A DNA stretch of 64,000 bases from Paenibacillus sp. FSL K6-1096 (lineage in GTDB: Bacteria > Bacillota > Bacilli > Paenibacillales > Paenibacillaceae). Positions 16,552 through 24,816 of this stretch are shown in pieces. Position numbers and translations under genes: made by a program. The stretch spans positions 5,146,001 to 5,210,000 of the forward strand of contig NZ_CP150274.1 in assembly GCF_037977055.1 (NCBI RefSeq), in the 5' to 3' direction. Position 1 is the stretch's first letter. Each line of letters starts with the position of its first letter. The notes beneath the pieces are model-generated. The model had not been told where the DNA came from and made no database searches. It was given only the letters and a program-made list of their open reading frames with translations.

Positions 16552-17643
16552 ATGCTTGAAAAATATGGACATGGCGGTGATCTGCTGACCGCAGCCGAAT
16601 TATACGGGGACAGCGGCGGCGGATTCCTGGATTTCAGCGCCAACATTAATCCGCTGGGGCCTCCGCCGGGCGTGCTGGAACTGCTGCGGGATGCGGGCTC
16701 AGCGGTCACCGCGTACCCCGATCCGGGCCACCGCAGACTGAAGGCGCTGCTGGCGGAGGACCTGGGCGTTGGCATGGAGTGGATTACCGTGGCGAACGGG
16801 GCGGCCGAGTCGATGGCACTGCTGCTGCTGGCGGTTGCGCCGCGCCGGGTAGGCATCGTCGAGCCGTGTTTCTCTGAGTACCGCCAGCTCGCGGAGCAGT
16901 TCGGCGCGGAGGTCTTGTCTGTTCAGGGGACAGCCAAGGAGGACTACCGGGCGTCCGTGGACGCTATCTCCGGCCTGCTGGAGCAGGTTGATCTGCTGTT
17001 CCTCGGCCAGCCGAATAACCCTAACGGCGTCCAGTATCCGCTGGACGCGCTGCGGCAGCTCGCGCAGCAGGCGGAGGCCTGCGGGACGGTGCTGGCGGTG
17101 GATGAAGCGTTCATCGACTTCATCCCGGAGGCGGACCGGCAATCCCTGCTGCCGGAGCTGGGGGCTTACCGTCATACGGTGCTGGTGCGCTCGATGACGA
17201 AGTTCTTTGCCATTCCGGGGCTGCGGCTGGGCTTCACTGCCGCGCATCCGGCGCTTGCCGCGGCTATGACCGGCAAGCAGGTGACCTGGAGCGTGAACGG
17301 CCTGGCGCTGCTGGCCGGGGAAGCTTGCCTGCGCAGCGGCGACGGCTACGGGCAGGAGACGCGCGCGCTGATCGCAGCCGAGCGGCAGCGGCTGCGCCAG
17401 GGTCTGCTTGAGCTCGGCTGCGCGGTGCCGCCGGGCGAAGCGAACTTCCTGCTGTTGAGGCTGCCCGCTCCGTGGAGCGCGTCCGATATGCAGCAGCGGC
17501 TGGGTGCGGGCGGGATTCTCGTCCGCAGCTGTGCGATGTACCCCGGCCTGACAGCGGGGCACATCCGGGTTGCGGTCAAAGGCCGCGCGGACAATGACCG
17601 GCTGCTGCGGCAGATGGGAGAGCTGCTGCGGGCGGGATTGTGA
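16552..17643 (+). CDS. cobD: L-threonine-O-3-phosphate decarboxylase
   Basis: This 363-residue class-I PLP enzyme makes (R)-1-amino-2-propanol O-2-phosphate, the linker attached to cobyric acid by CbiB. Seen are the N-terminal YGHGGD, the FSANINPLGPP substrate loop, GQPNNPNG, DEAFIDF and the PLP lysine in SMTKFFAIPGLRLG (K217). ATG 16552 (MLEKYGHGG) is preferred because GGAGG sits 9 nt upstream and the family starts here; ATG 16531 would add seven residues. It leads the first cob block, with cbiZ, cbiB and cobC following. Confidence 0.93.
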   Translation: MLEKYGHGGDLLTAAELYGDSGGGFLDFSANINPLGPPPGVLELLRDAGSAVTAYPDPGHRRLKALLAEDLGVGMEWITVANGAAESMALLLLAVAPRRVGIVEPCFSEYRQLAEQFGAEVLSVQGTAKEDYRASVDAISGLLEQVDLLFLGQPNNPNGVQYPLDALRQLAQQAEACGTVLAVDEAFIDFIPEADRQSLLPELGAYRHTVLVRSMTKFFAIPGLRLGFTAAHPALAAAMTGKQVTWSVNGLALLAGEACLRSGDGYGQETRALIAAERQRLRQGLLELGCAVPPGEANFLLLRLPAPWSASDMQQRLGAGGILVRSCAMYPGLTAGHIRVAVKGRADNDRLLRQMGELLRAGL

Positions 17644-17718
17644 GCAAGAACGGCGGCAGTGCAGGCTGCGAGCGCGCGAAGAGGTGCTAATTGGAGCAAA
17701 CGGAGAGGAGCGAAGGCT

Positions 17719-18588
17719 GTGAAGGAAGTACAGGAAGCGAAGGAAGTGCAGGTAAAGCTGCCCTTTAAGGCCGAAGGCGGGGAGAAGACGTTCCGCAGTA
17801 AGATGTGGCCCGGGCTGGTGCTGGAATGGCGGGAGGAACACCTCCTGCTGGAGTTGCCGTCCGAATCGGACAGTATATCAAGCGCGGTATATGGCGGAGG
17901 AGCGGGCCGGCTGAAGCGGGCAGTGAATCAGTTCGTCAGCCGGGATTATGAATGCAGCAATCCGGTACAGGATATGCAGAATAAGCTGCTGGAATGGGGC
18001 TACCCGCTGGAGGGCTGCGCCGGGCTGATGACGGCCGTTCCGCTGGAGCACGCGGCTGTCGCGGAGGCGGATATAGGCTCAGCAGGAATTGTCTGCTGCG
18101 TGACGGCGGCTGCGGGCAATGCTGCGCGGGCCGGGTCGGAGCGCAGCGTGCTGGCGGCTTACCGGCCGGGCACGATTAACATCATGCTCGGCATCGACGG
18201 CTGGCTGTCCCAGTCGGCCATGGTCAATGCTGTAATGACAGCAACGGAAGCGAAGGCGGCAGCGCTGGCCGATCTTGGCGTCACGGATGCCGAGAATGGC
18301 CTGATTGCTACCGGAACCACTACAGATGCCATTGTGCTGGCGGTCAGCGGAAGCCGACGCTATGCTGCCGAGCATGTATATGCCGGAACCGCAACCGATC
18401 TGGGTGGAGCGGTCGGGAGACTGGTGTACAGCGCGGTGACAGAAAGCCTGCGCTCGGTAATGGCAGCAAAATCCGTGAGCAGGGCGCAAGAGGAAGCATT
18501 GCAGGCTACGCACAGAGTACACGCTGAAGCCTCACAGACTACACCATCTGCGCTGCCCCGTGACGCTGAGAACGGCGGCCGGAAATGA
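17719..18588 (+). CDS. cbiZ: Adenosylcobinamide amidohydrolase
   Basis: CbiZ removes the aminopropanol or nucleotide-loop side from scavenged (adenosyl)cobinamides, giving cobyric acid that can be rebuilt with the cell's own lower ligand. The family segments are visible: GCAGLMTAVPLE, VTAAAGNAARAG, GTINIMLGIDG, ATEAKAAALADLGV and the terminal TGTTTDAIVLAVSG. GTG 17719 follows GAGAGGAG and gives 289 residues; an upstream GTG at 17659 would add a basic stretch of 20 residues without a better site. Presence beside cobD and cbiB indicates corrinoid remodelling. Confidence 0.9.
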   Translation: MKEVQEAKEVQVKLPFKAEGGEKTFRSKMWPGLVLEWREEHLLLELPSESDSISSAVYGGGAGRLKRAVNQFVSRDYECSNPVQDMQNKLLEWGYPLEGCAGLMTAVPLEHAAVAEADIGSAGIVCCVTAAAGNAARAGSERSVLAAYRPGTINIMLGIDGWLSQSAMVNAVMTATEAKAAALADLGVTDAENGLIATGTTTDAIVLAVSGSRRYAAEHVYAGTATDLGGAVGRLVYSAVTESLRSVMAAKSVSRAQEEALQATHRVHAEASQTTPSALPRDAENGGRK

Positions 18589-18628
18589 CGGATATGGACG
18601 GCTATGCAGAGCAGCAGGGTGAACCAAG

Positions 18629-19594
18629 TTGAAGCTCGCTATCATCCTGTTAGCCGCGTATATTGTGGACCGGATTGTCGGCGATCCGCGCAGCCTGCCT
18701 CATCCGGTTATTTATATGGGGAAGGCGATTACTGCGGTTGAGCGGCTGATCCGCCGCTTTGCCGGAACCCCCCGCGCGCTGAAGCGGGCGGGAATTCTCC
18801 TCCCGCTATTGGTCGCTGGCGGTGCATGGACGCTGACCGCCTTGCTTGTCATGCTGCTCGCCCGACTGTCTCCCTGGCTGGCCGGGATTGCCGAAGTCTG
18901 GCTGATCTCGACCACCATCGCCGCCAAAGGCCTGAAGGATGCAGGCATAGCGGTATACGCCGAGCTGCGTAAGGGAGATATTCCTGGGGCCCGCCGGGCG
19001 CTGGGGATGATCGTCGGCCGGGATACGGCACACCTGAACAGCCCGGAGATTGTGCGCGGAACGGTCGAGACGGTCGCAGAGAATATCGTCGATGCGATCA
19101 TCTCGCCGCTGTTCTTCGCCCTGCTGGGCGGAGCGCCGCTGGCCATGGCCTATCGTGCGGTGAACACGCTGGATTCCATGGTTGGCTACAAGAATGATAA
19201 ATACCGCGATCTCGGCTGGGCTTCCGCCCGGCTGGATGATGCCGCCAACTACATACCGGCGCGGATGACCGCGCTGCTCTTAACCTTATGTGCTGCGCTT
19301 CTGCGGCTGGACTGGCGCAGATGCTGGCGCACTGTGCGCCGGGATGCCCGTTTGCATCCCAGCCCGAACAGCGGCTACCCGGAATCGGCAGTGGCCGGCG
19401 CACTCGGCATCCGGCTGGGCGGGGAGAATGTATACCATGGAGTCGCCTCCTTCCGCGCGTACATGGGTGATCCGCTGCGGACGATGGAGCCGGAGGATAT
19501 TATCGTGACCTCGCGGATGATGATGTGGTCCTCTGCTATTTTTGTCTGCATCTGTGCAGCGGCTGCCTTGCTGTGGCAAGGGATCGGGGGCTGA
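18629..19594 (+). CDS. cbiB: Adenosylcobinamide-phosphate synthase
   Basis: This 321-residue membrane protein condenses adenosylcobyric acid with the aminopropanol phosphate made by CobD. The CbiB hallmarks are present: DRIVGDPRSLPHPV at the N-terminus, VGRDTAHL, VAENIVDAIISPLFF, NTLDSMVGYKNDKY and the late HPSPNSGYPE. Several hydrophobic segments place it in the cytoplasmic membrane. Start is TTG 18629; 40 bp separate it from cbiZ. Confidence 0.94.
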   Translation: MKLAIILLAAYIVDRIVGDPRSLPHPVIYMGKAITAVERLIRRFAGTPRALKRAGILLPLLVAGGAWTLTALLVMLLARLSPWLAGIAEVWLISTTIAAKGLKDAGIAVYAELRKGDIPGARRALGMIVGRDTAHLNSPEIVRGTVETVAENIVDAIISPLFFALLGGAPLAMAYRAVNTLDSMVGYKNDKYRDLGWASARLDDAANYIPARMTALLLTLCAALLRLDWRRCWRTVRRDARLHPSPNSGYPESAVAGALGIRLGGENVYHGVASFRAYMGDPLRTMEPEDIIVTSRMMMWSSAIFVCICAAAALLWQGIGG

Positions 19595-19599
19595 GCGGA

Positions 19600-20247
19600 A
19601 TGGGGAATACTGGCACACAGTCACCTCAGACCCAGCCTGCGCAGCCGGAACTAGAGCTGGTGCTAGTCCGGCACGGCTACACGCAGTGGAATCAGGAACG
19701 GCGTTATCTGGGCAGTACGGATATGCCGCTTGTGGCAGGGGAGGCGGAGCGGCTGAAGGGATTGCAAGCACAGCCGCCGCTTGGCGGGGAATTTCAGCGC
19801 GTCTATTGCAGTGATCTGCGCAGATGCCGGGAGACCCTGGCGGCCTTGGTTCCGCACCTGGAACCGCAGGCAGTCTATGATCTCAGGCTGCGGGAGATGG
19901 ACTTCGGGGCATGGGAAGGCTGCACCTATGAGCAATTGAAGGAGAATCCGCTTTACCGGAGCTGGATTGACAGCCCGGAGGCGGCAACACCACCGGGAGG
20001 GGAGGCGTGGGGAGACTTCGCAGCCCGGGTGGACCTTTTCTGGGCACAGCTTCAGCTGGAGGCGGAGGCTCCCGCAGTAACCGGTATATTACTGGTAACC
20101 CACGGCGGTGTAATACGTCAGCTGCTGGCGCGGATTATCGAAGGGCTGACCTTCTATACCGCAGCGTCACCGGCCCCAGGCGAGGTTATGGTCCTGCATT
20201 TGCGGAAGGATGAAGGAAGCTGGCGGGTGGCAGAGAAGGAATGCTGA
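19600..20247 (+). CDS. cobC: Alpha-ribazole phosphatase (histidine phosphatase family)
   Basis: The 215-residue product has the phosphoglycerate-mutase-type active site LVRHGYTQWN (H25), the second arginine region YCSDLRRCRET, REMDFGAWEG and the late VTHGGVIRQLL histidine. CobC removes the 5' phosphate from alpha-ribazole phosphate or adenosylcobalamin phosphate. Assignment rests on the family plus its place directly after cbiB (5 bp). ATG 19600 is chosen; an in-frame start at 19525 would overlap cbiB by 70 bp. It is the last gene of this cob block. Confidence 0.82.
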   Translation: MGNTGTQSPQTQPAQPELELVLVRHGYTQWNQERRYLGSTDMPLVAGEAERLKGLQAQPPLGGEFQRVYCSDLRRCRETLAALVPHLEPQAVYDLRLREMDFGAWEGCTYEQLKENPLYRSWIDSPEAATPPGGEAWGDFAARVDLFWAQLQLEAEAPAVTGILLVTHGGVIRQLLARIIEGLTFYTAASPAPGEVMVLHLRKDEGSWRVAEKEC

Positions 20248-20280
20248 CGGGTGACTGTTGGCGCAATCGCTGACGGGTGA

Positions 20281-20400
20281 TGATTTCGCTAACGAATAGG
20301 CTATGGCTAAAGCAAATACTGATGATTACGCGGACGATAACGCAAATGCTGATGCTTACCCTGACGAATACGCTAATGAACACGCGAACCTTAACTCAAA
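20281..20400. repeat. Degenerate simple-sequence tract
   Basis: About 120 bp made of loose repeats of GCNGATGNTTACGC / GCTAATGAA-type hexa- to dodecamers. It yields low-complexity frames on both strands (Asp/Ala/Asn-rich on +, Val/Ile/Ser-rich on -). There is no convincing ribosome site. It lies just after cobC in the 721-bp gene-free spacer 20248-20968. Confidence 0.5.
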
Positions 20401-20429
20401 TGCTATTGTAACGTGCAAACTCTGGTGTG

Positions 20430-20620
20430 TGATTGCACTTTGTACATCAGATTGGTCTAAAAAACGCGCGAAAACCCATTCTGCTGTATTTCCTGCAATA
20501 GAATTTCATCAACTGGCCCCATAACGTGCGAAATCCAAATTTCTAATGTACATAATGCAACAGAACGCAAAAAGAGGCCAATCTAAGCTAATCTGAATGT
20601 ACAAAATACAATAGAACACC
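20430..20620. repeat. Four-element 51-bp-phased repeat array (array 3)
   Basis: Elements start at about 20432 (ATTGCACTTTGTACATCAGA), 20483 (GCTGTATTTCCTGCAATAGA), 20545 (AATGTACATAATGCAACAGA) and 20596 (AATGTACAAAATACAATAGA). Elements 1-2 and 3-4 are each exactly 51 bp apart; elements 3 and 4 are the reverse complement of the motif in 1 and 2. This copies the two-forward, two-reverse layout of array 2, on the other side of the cobD-cobC block. Confidence 0.8.
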
Positions 20621-20655
20621 CTGTGATCGTCTGAATGGTGTCTAGAGTCAACTCG

Positions 20656-20968
20656 TATAATCACATCATGTGGGTGTCCCGCCGCAGCCGTCATTTAGGT
20701 CCCGCGCGGATACTCGTGGCAACACATCAGCACTCCAGTCCCATGCGGGAGCTCGCGAAATTATATCCGGTAAGTCTGGTCCCGGCAGTATTGGCAGCCT
20801 CTCATCAGACATTCCAATCCCAACAGGCGGGGATGCGCACCAGCACTACAGGCGGCTCATTCCCCACCCTCATCTCCCTCAGAACCACACCCGGCAGAAA
20901 ATCCCGGGGCTGTGGTTCTTTTTTTACGGCGGCGTCTGTGCCATGATAGCTATGGAGGCGATCACAGG
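20656..20968 (+). promoter_or_regulatory. Possible structured leader ahead of the ddlR operon
   Basis: TATAAT at 20656-20661 is a possible -10 element with a weak -35. The following 220 nt contains complementary TCCCGC (about 20698) and GCGGGA (about 20746) and then a strong terminator at 20881. No class of known riboswitch or T-box signature was recognised. It may simply be the 3' region of the upstream unit plus a promoter close to ddlR. Confidence 0.3.
20881..20925 (+). terminator. Intrinsic terminator 44 nt upstream of ddlR
   Basis: AGAACCACA (20881-20889) pairs perfectly with TGTGGTCT-like TGTGGTTCT (20911-20919), with further CCCGG/CCGGG pairing inside and a T7 tract. It either insulates ddlR from the cob block or acts as an attenuator. 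Confidence 0.85.
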
Positions 20969-22429
20969 ATGTTCAAGGATTTCAAGCTCATTGCCGGACG
21001 TCCGGTCTATATCCAGGTGAAGGATTACATGAAGCATCTCATCATCAAAAGCGCGCTCCAGGGTGGCCAGAAGCTTCCCTCGACACGCGAGCTCAGCAGC
21101 CTGCTGAAGGTCAGCCGCAACTCGGTGATCTCAGCCTATGAAGGGCTTGAGGATGACGGCTTCGCCTACACGGTACAGGGCCAGGGCAGCTATGTCTCCC
21201 CCGGTGCCGCAGCCCGCAGCGGCGAGGAAGCCGCGCCATGGACGATAGACTGGAAGGAACGGCTCAGCGGGCAGGCGCTGCTTGCGGAGGAGCTGGACAT
21301 TATGAAGCGGGGCATCCGTGCGGAGAAGGGAACGATTTCTTTTACCAGTATCGCCCCGGATGAGCGTCTCTTCGAGCTGGATCAGGTCCGCCGGGCGTTC
21401 ATGGAACGGATGGCTGTAGAGGGCAACGTTCTGCTGAACTATGGATATGCAAAGGGCTATAAGCCATTAATAGACTATCTCAAACAATATATGGAGCATA
21501 AAGGCGTCGATCTGCGCGGTAAAGATCTGCTGATCACGAACGGGTTCACGGAGGGCTTCGACCTGGTGCTGTCGGCTCTCGGCAAGCGGCACGGCGCGGT
21601 CCTCTGCGAGAATCCGACGCATCATACGGCGATTAAGAATCTGAAGCTGCACGGCTTCGGGATTCACGGCATCACAATGGAACGGGACGGCATCCACCTG
21701 GGCGAGCTGGAGCAGGCGCTGAAGGAGCGGGAATATGACTGTGCGTATCTCGTCCCTTCCTACCACAATCCCACCGGCATCGTCATGTCCCCCGAGAAAA
21801 GACACAGCCTCATGAAGCTGATGCAGCACTATGGCGTGCCGGTCATTGAGGACGGGTTCAACGAGGAGCTGCGCTATTCAGGCGCTCATGTGGCACCGCT
21901 GATTGCGGCGGGGGGGAGCGGGAATAGTGTGGTGTATCTCGGGAGCTTTTCCAAGGTGCTGTTCCCGGGACTGCGGGTCGGCTGGGTGCTGGCGGATCAG
22001 GAGCTGATCTATTATCTGGAGAGCGTCAAGCGGGCGCGGACGATTCATACCTCAACGCTTGACCAGTCGGTGCTGTACCAATATCTGCTGGGCGGCAATC
22101 TGGAGAAGTATCTCAAAAAAGCCAGGCTGGAGTACAAACGCAAATACGAGCTGACCCTGGCCTGCTGCAAGGAGCATATTCCTTATGCCGCATTGTCGGG
22201 AGACGGCGGGCTGCATCTGTTCGTTACGTTCGTGGAAGGCTTCAATACAAGGGAGCTGCTGGCGGCTTGTCATGGGCAGGGGGTTATTTTTACGGCGGGA
22301 GATATCTTCTTCACTAATGGTGCGGGGCAGAACACGCTGCGGCTGGGCTTCTCCAGGGTGGCGGATGAGGATATCGTCAAGGGCATTGCAATTATCGGCA
22401 AGACAGCACGGACATTAATGGGAGAATGA
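20969..22429 (+). CDS. ddlR: MocR/GabR-type regulator of D-alanine ligase (DdlR-like)
   Basis: The 486-residue protein joins an N-terminal GntR winged helix (about 12-75; QKLPSTRELSSLLKVSRNSVISAYE) to a class-I aminotransferase-like domain with the PLP lysine in YLGSFSKVLFPGLRVGW. It is a PLP-sensing transcription factor. A MocR protein controlling ddl has been described in Brevibacillus brevis (DdlR), and here ddl starts 10 bp after its stop. That makes control of this operon the best guess. ATG 20969 is used, 10 nt after GGAGG; an extended frame from 20912 runs through the terminator and is not credible. Confidence 0.85.
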   Translation: MFKDFKLIAGRPVYIQVKDYMKHLIIKSALQGGQKLPSTRELSSLLKVSRNSVISAYEGLEDDGFAYTVQGQGSYVSPGAAARSGEEAAPWTIDWKERLSGQALLAEELDIMKRGIRAEKGTISFTSIAPDERLFELDQVRRAFMERMAVEGNVLLNYGYAKGYKPLIDYLKQYMEHKGVDLRGKDLLITNGFTEGFDLVLSALGKRHGAVLCENPTHHTAIKNLKLHGFGIHGITMERDGIHLGELEQALKEREYDCAYLVPSYHNPTGIVMSPEKRHSLMKLMQHYGVPVIEDGFNEELRYSGAHVAPLIAAGGSGNSVVYLGSFSKVLFPGLRVGWVLADQELIYYLESVKRARTIHTSTLDQSVLYQYLLGGNLEKYLKKARLEYKRKYELTLACCKEHIPYAALSGDGGLHLFVTFVEGFNTRELLAACHGQGVIFTAGDIFFTNGAGQNTLRLGFSRVADEDIVKGIAIIGKTARTLMGE

Positions 22430-22438
22430 GGTGCGGAT

Positions 22439-23416
22439 ATGTTAAAAGTAGGTGTGATTATGGGCGGGGTATCGTCCGAATATGAGGTGTCGCTGAAGAC
22501 CGGCAGTGAGATGCTGAAGGCGCTTGATCCGGCAAAATATACAGGAATCCCGGTCCCTATCACCTCGCGGAAGGAGCTGCTGGAGGGAGCCGCAGGCCTG
22601 GACTTCGCGCTGCTCGCCCTGCATGGGGCCTATGGTGAGGATGGCACGGTGCAAGGCACCCTGGAGACGCTGGGTATTCCGTATTCAGGGAGCGGGGTGC
22701 TCGCCAGCAGTCTGTGCATGGATAAGGCGCTGTCCAAGACGGTCATCCGCAGCCGCGGAATCGCCACCCCCGACTGGGTGTGCTGGGACCGTATCGGGGA
22801 GTATAATCCGGAGGCCGTGGCACGGTTGGGATATCCGGTGATGGTAAAACCGAACAGCGGCGGATCCAGCATCGGGATGAGCAAGGTGAGAGGGCCGGAG
22901 GAGCTGCGGGCGGCGGTGGAGCGGGCTTTTGCCAGTGCGGATGGAGGCGCAGTGCTGATTGAGTCCTATACGTCCGGGCAGGAGATCACCTGCTCCATCC
23001 TGGAGGGCGAGCTGCTGCCGGTTATCGGGATTCAGTCGCTGGGCGCAGACTGGTTCGATTACACCGCCAAATATGAGCAGGGCGGGGCAGAGGAGCGGAT
23101 TATCCGGCTGCCGGAGCCAGTGGAGGCCCGGGTGCGGGCGGCGGCGCTGACCTGTTACCGGGCGTTCAAATGCGCCGTCTATGCAAGGGTGGATATGCTG
23201 CTGAAGGACGGGATTCCGGTTGTGCTGGAGGTTAACACGCTGCCCGGCATGACGGCCACCAGCCTGCTGCCGCAGAGTGCCCTGGCGGCTGGGATTTCTT
23301 TTGACCAATTGCTGGATAGGATTATTACCGGGTCGATGCAGGAGCGCGGACGGATGGACGGGGCAGAAGTGCAGGTACAGCAGTTCGATTATGTAGAGCA
23401 GGGGGGCGGCAGGTGA
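22439..23416 (+). CDS. ddl: D-alanine--D-alanine ligase
   Basis: This 325-residue ATP-grasp enzyme joins two D-alanines for peptidoglycan precursors. Motifs seen: GGVSSEYEVSLKTG at the N-terminus, LHGAYGEDGTVQG, PYSGSGVLAS, KPNSGGSSIGMSKV in the ATP loop, and EVNTLPGMTATSLLP near the end. It sits between ddlR and an aminotransferase with almost no spacing, so the three genes look like one operon. The position inside a cobalamin cluster is unusual but gives no functional link. Confidence 0.93.
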   Translation: MLKVGVIMGGVSSEYEVSLKTGSEMLKALDPAKYTGIPVPITSRKELLEGAAGLDFALLALHGAYGEDGTVQGTLETLGIPYSGSGVLASSLCMDKALSKTVIRSRGIATPDWVCWDRIGEYNPEAVARLGYPVMVKPNSGGSSIGMSKVRGPEELRAAVERAFASADGGAVLIESYTSGQEITCSILEGELLPVIGIQSLGADWFDYTAKYEQGGAEERIIRLPEPVEARVRAAALTCYRAFKCAVYARVDMLLKDGIPVVLEVNTLPGMTATSLLPQSALAAGISFDQLLDRIITGSMQERGRMDGAEVQVQQFDYVEQGGGR

Positions 23417-24633
23417 TGAGCAATATGAATTCCGGGCGGCTGCCCTACGGCAGCTCCTGGCAGGAAGACGCAGTGACTCCGCGTTTACGGGAGATTCCGC
23501 CTTCGGGTATACGAGCTTTTTTTGATCTGGCTGCGGGTAACAATGAGATTATATCACTTGGCGTCGGGGAGCCGGACTTCGCTACGCCTAAGCAGGTAAG
23601 GGCCGCCTGCATCCGTGCGCTGGACCGCGGGGAGACGGGGTATACCTCGAACAGGGGTCTGCCGGAGCTGCGGGAGGAGATTGCCGGCTATCTGGAAAAG
23701 GGCTTCAGCCTAAGTTATGACCCTGCGGACGAAATATTGGTTACGATGGGCAGCAGTGAAGCGGTGGACTTAGCGCTGCGGGCCTTCATTGCTCCGGGTG
23801 ACGAGGTGCTGATTCCTGATCCGGGGTATGTCGCCTATGCGCCGATTGCCCATCTGAACGGCGGGACGCTGGCACCGGTGGAGACGAAGGCGGAAGAAGG
23901 CTTTAAGCTGACCGCTGAAGCGCTGCGCCGGGCGATCACGCCGCGCTCCAAGCTGCTGATTGTGAATTTTCCAAGTAATCCAACCGGGGCGGTGATGACG
24001 TATGAGGATTGGCTGCCGGTGGCTGAGGTGGTGAAGGAGCATGGTCTGATTGTTATTTCCGATGAGATCTATGCCGAGCTGACCTATGACAGGAAGCATG
24101 TCAGCATCGCCTCGTTGCCCGGGATGATGGAGCGGACGGTGGTGATTAGCGGGTTCTCGAAGGCTTTTGCGATGACGGGCTGGCGGGTGGGTTATGCCTG
24201 CGGCAACCGCGGCCTGCTCTCGGCCATGCTGAAGATTCATCAGTATACCGCCATGTGTGCGCCGCTGCCGGGGCAGATTGCTGCGGTTGAAGCGCTGCGC
24301 AGTGCACTGCCGGATAAGGACCATATGAAGGAATGCTTCCGGGAACGCCGGACCCTGTTCGTGGAGGGGCTGCGGGCGGCCGGACTGCCGTGCCATATGC
24401 CGCATGGAGCGTTCTACGCCTTCGCTTCGATCAGCCGTACCGGCATGGGATCAGAGGAGTTCGCTCTCAGACTGCTGAAGGAGGCGGGCGTGGCCGTGGT
24501 TCCGGGCCATGTGTTCGGAGCTGGCGGGGAAGGCTATATCCGCTGCTCTTATGCGGCCTCTACAGCGAAGCTGACCGAAGCGCTGGAGCGGCTGGACAGC
24601 TTCATGAAGGTGAAAAATCTAATTGTAAGTTGA
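23416..24633 (+). CDS. Class-I PLP aminotransferase (aspartate/alanine type)
   Basis: The product has 405 residues with the fold-type I core: SLGVGEPDFATP, YTSNRGLPELREEIA, NFPSNPTGAVMTYEDW, SDEIYAELTYD and the PLP lysine in SGFSKAFAMTGWRVG. It resembles PatA-like or Aat-like aminotransferases that act on aspartate, alanine or N-acetyl-diaminopimelate precursors. Coupling to ddl (stop/start overlap TGATG) suggests a role in alanine or cell-wall amino acid supply; substrate is not proved. GTG 23413 is an alternative start. Confidence 0.85.
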   Translation: MSNMNSGRLPYGSSWQEDAVTPRLREIPPSGIRAFFDLAAGNNEIISLGVGEPDFATPKQVRAACIRALDRGETGYTSNRGLPELREEIAGYLEKGFSLSYDPADEILVTMGSSEAVDLALRAFIAPGDEVLIPDPGYVAYAPIAHLNGGTLAPVETKAEEGFKLTAEALRRAITPRSKLLIVNFPSNPTGAVMTYEDWLPVAEVVKEHGLIVISDEIYAELTYDRKHVSIASLPGMMERTVVISGFSKAFAMTGWRVGYACGNRGLLSAMLKIHQYTAMCAPLPGQIAAVEALRSALPDKDHMKECFRERRTLFVEGLRAAGLPCHMPHGAFYAFASISRTGMGSEEFALRLLKEAGVAVVPGHVFGAGGEGYIRCSYAASTAKLTEALERLDSFMKVKNLIVS

Positions 24634-24710
24634 TTTCATATCCCCTATAATCCTAGCAGGAAGAAATAGGGAGATTATAGCAGCATTCCGGCCTTAGCCG
24701 GATCAGGAAG

Positions 24711-24736
24711 CCCCCTTCTTCGTGAAGGGGGTTTTT
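24711..24736 (+). terminator. Intrinsic terminator of the ddlR-ddl operon
   Basis: CCCCCTTC and GAAGGGGG form a perfect 8-bp stem with loop TTCGT, followed by TTTTT. Confidence 0.92.
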
Positions 24737-24774
24737 GGGCTGGATTAATCAGCAGACACAGATGTAATCATGCA

Positions 24775-24792
24775 GCGGAAGACCGCTTCCGC
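24775..24792 (+). promoter_or_regulatory. Small hairpin in the cobT leader
   Basis: GCGGAAG-ACCG-CTTCCGC is a perfect 7-bp stem with a four-base loop, ending 11 nt before the AGGAGG of cobT. Placement would allow an effect on translation; function is unknown. No cobalamin riboswitch core was found here. Confidence 0.35.
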
Positions 24793-24816
24793 ACTATCTA
24801 ATAGGAGGCATTATTA

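Noticed and set aside
20303..20524. 73-codon ORF rich in Asp, Ala and Asn
   Set aside because: It lies in a degenerate simple-sequence tract and crosses array 3; no ribosome site.
20690..20925. T-box leader for the ddlR operon
   Set aside because: No T-box AGGGTGG-type sequence or specifier loop was found; only a terminator and a short complementary pair.
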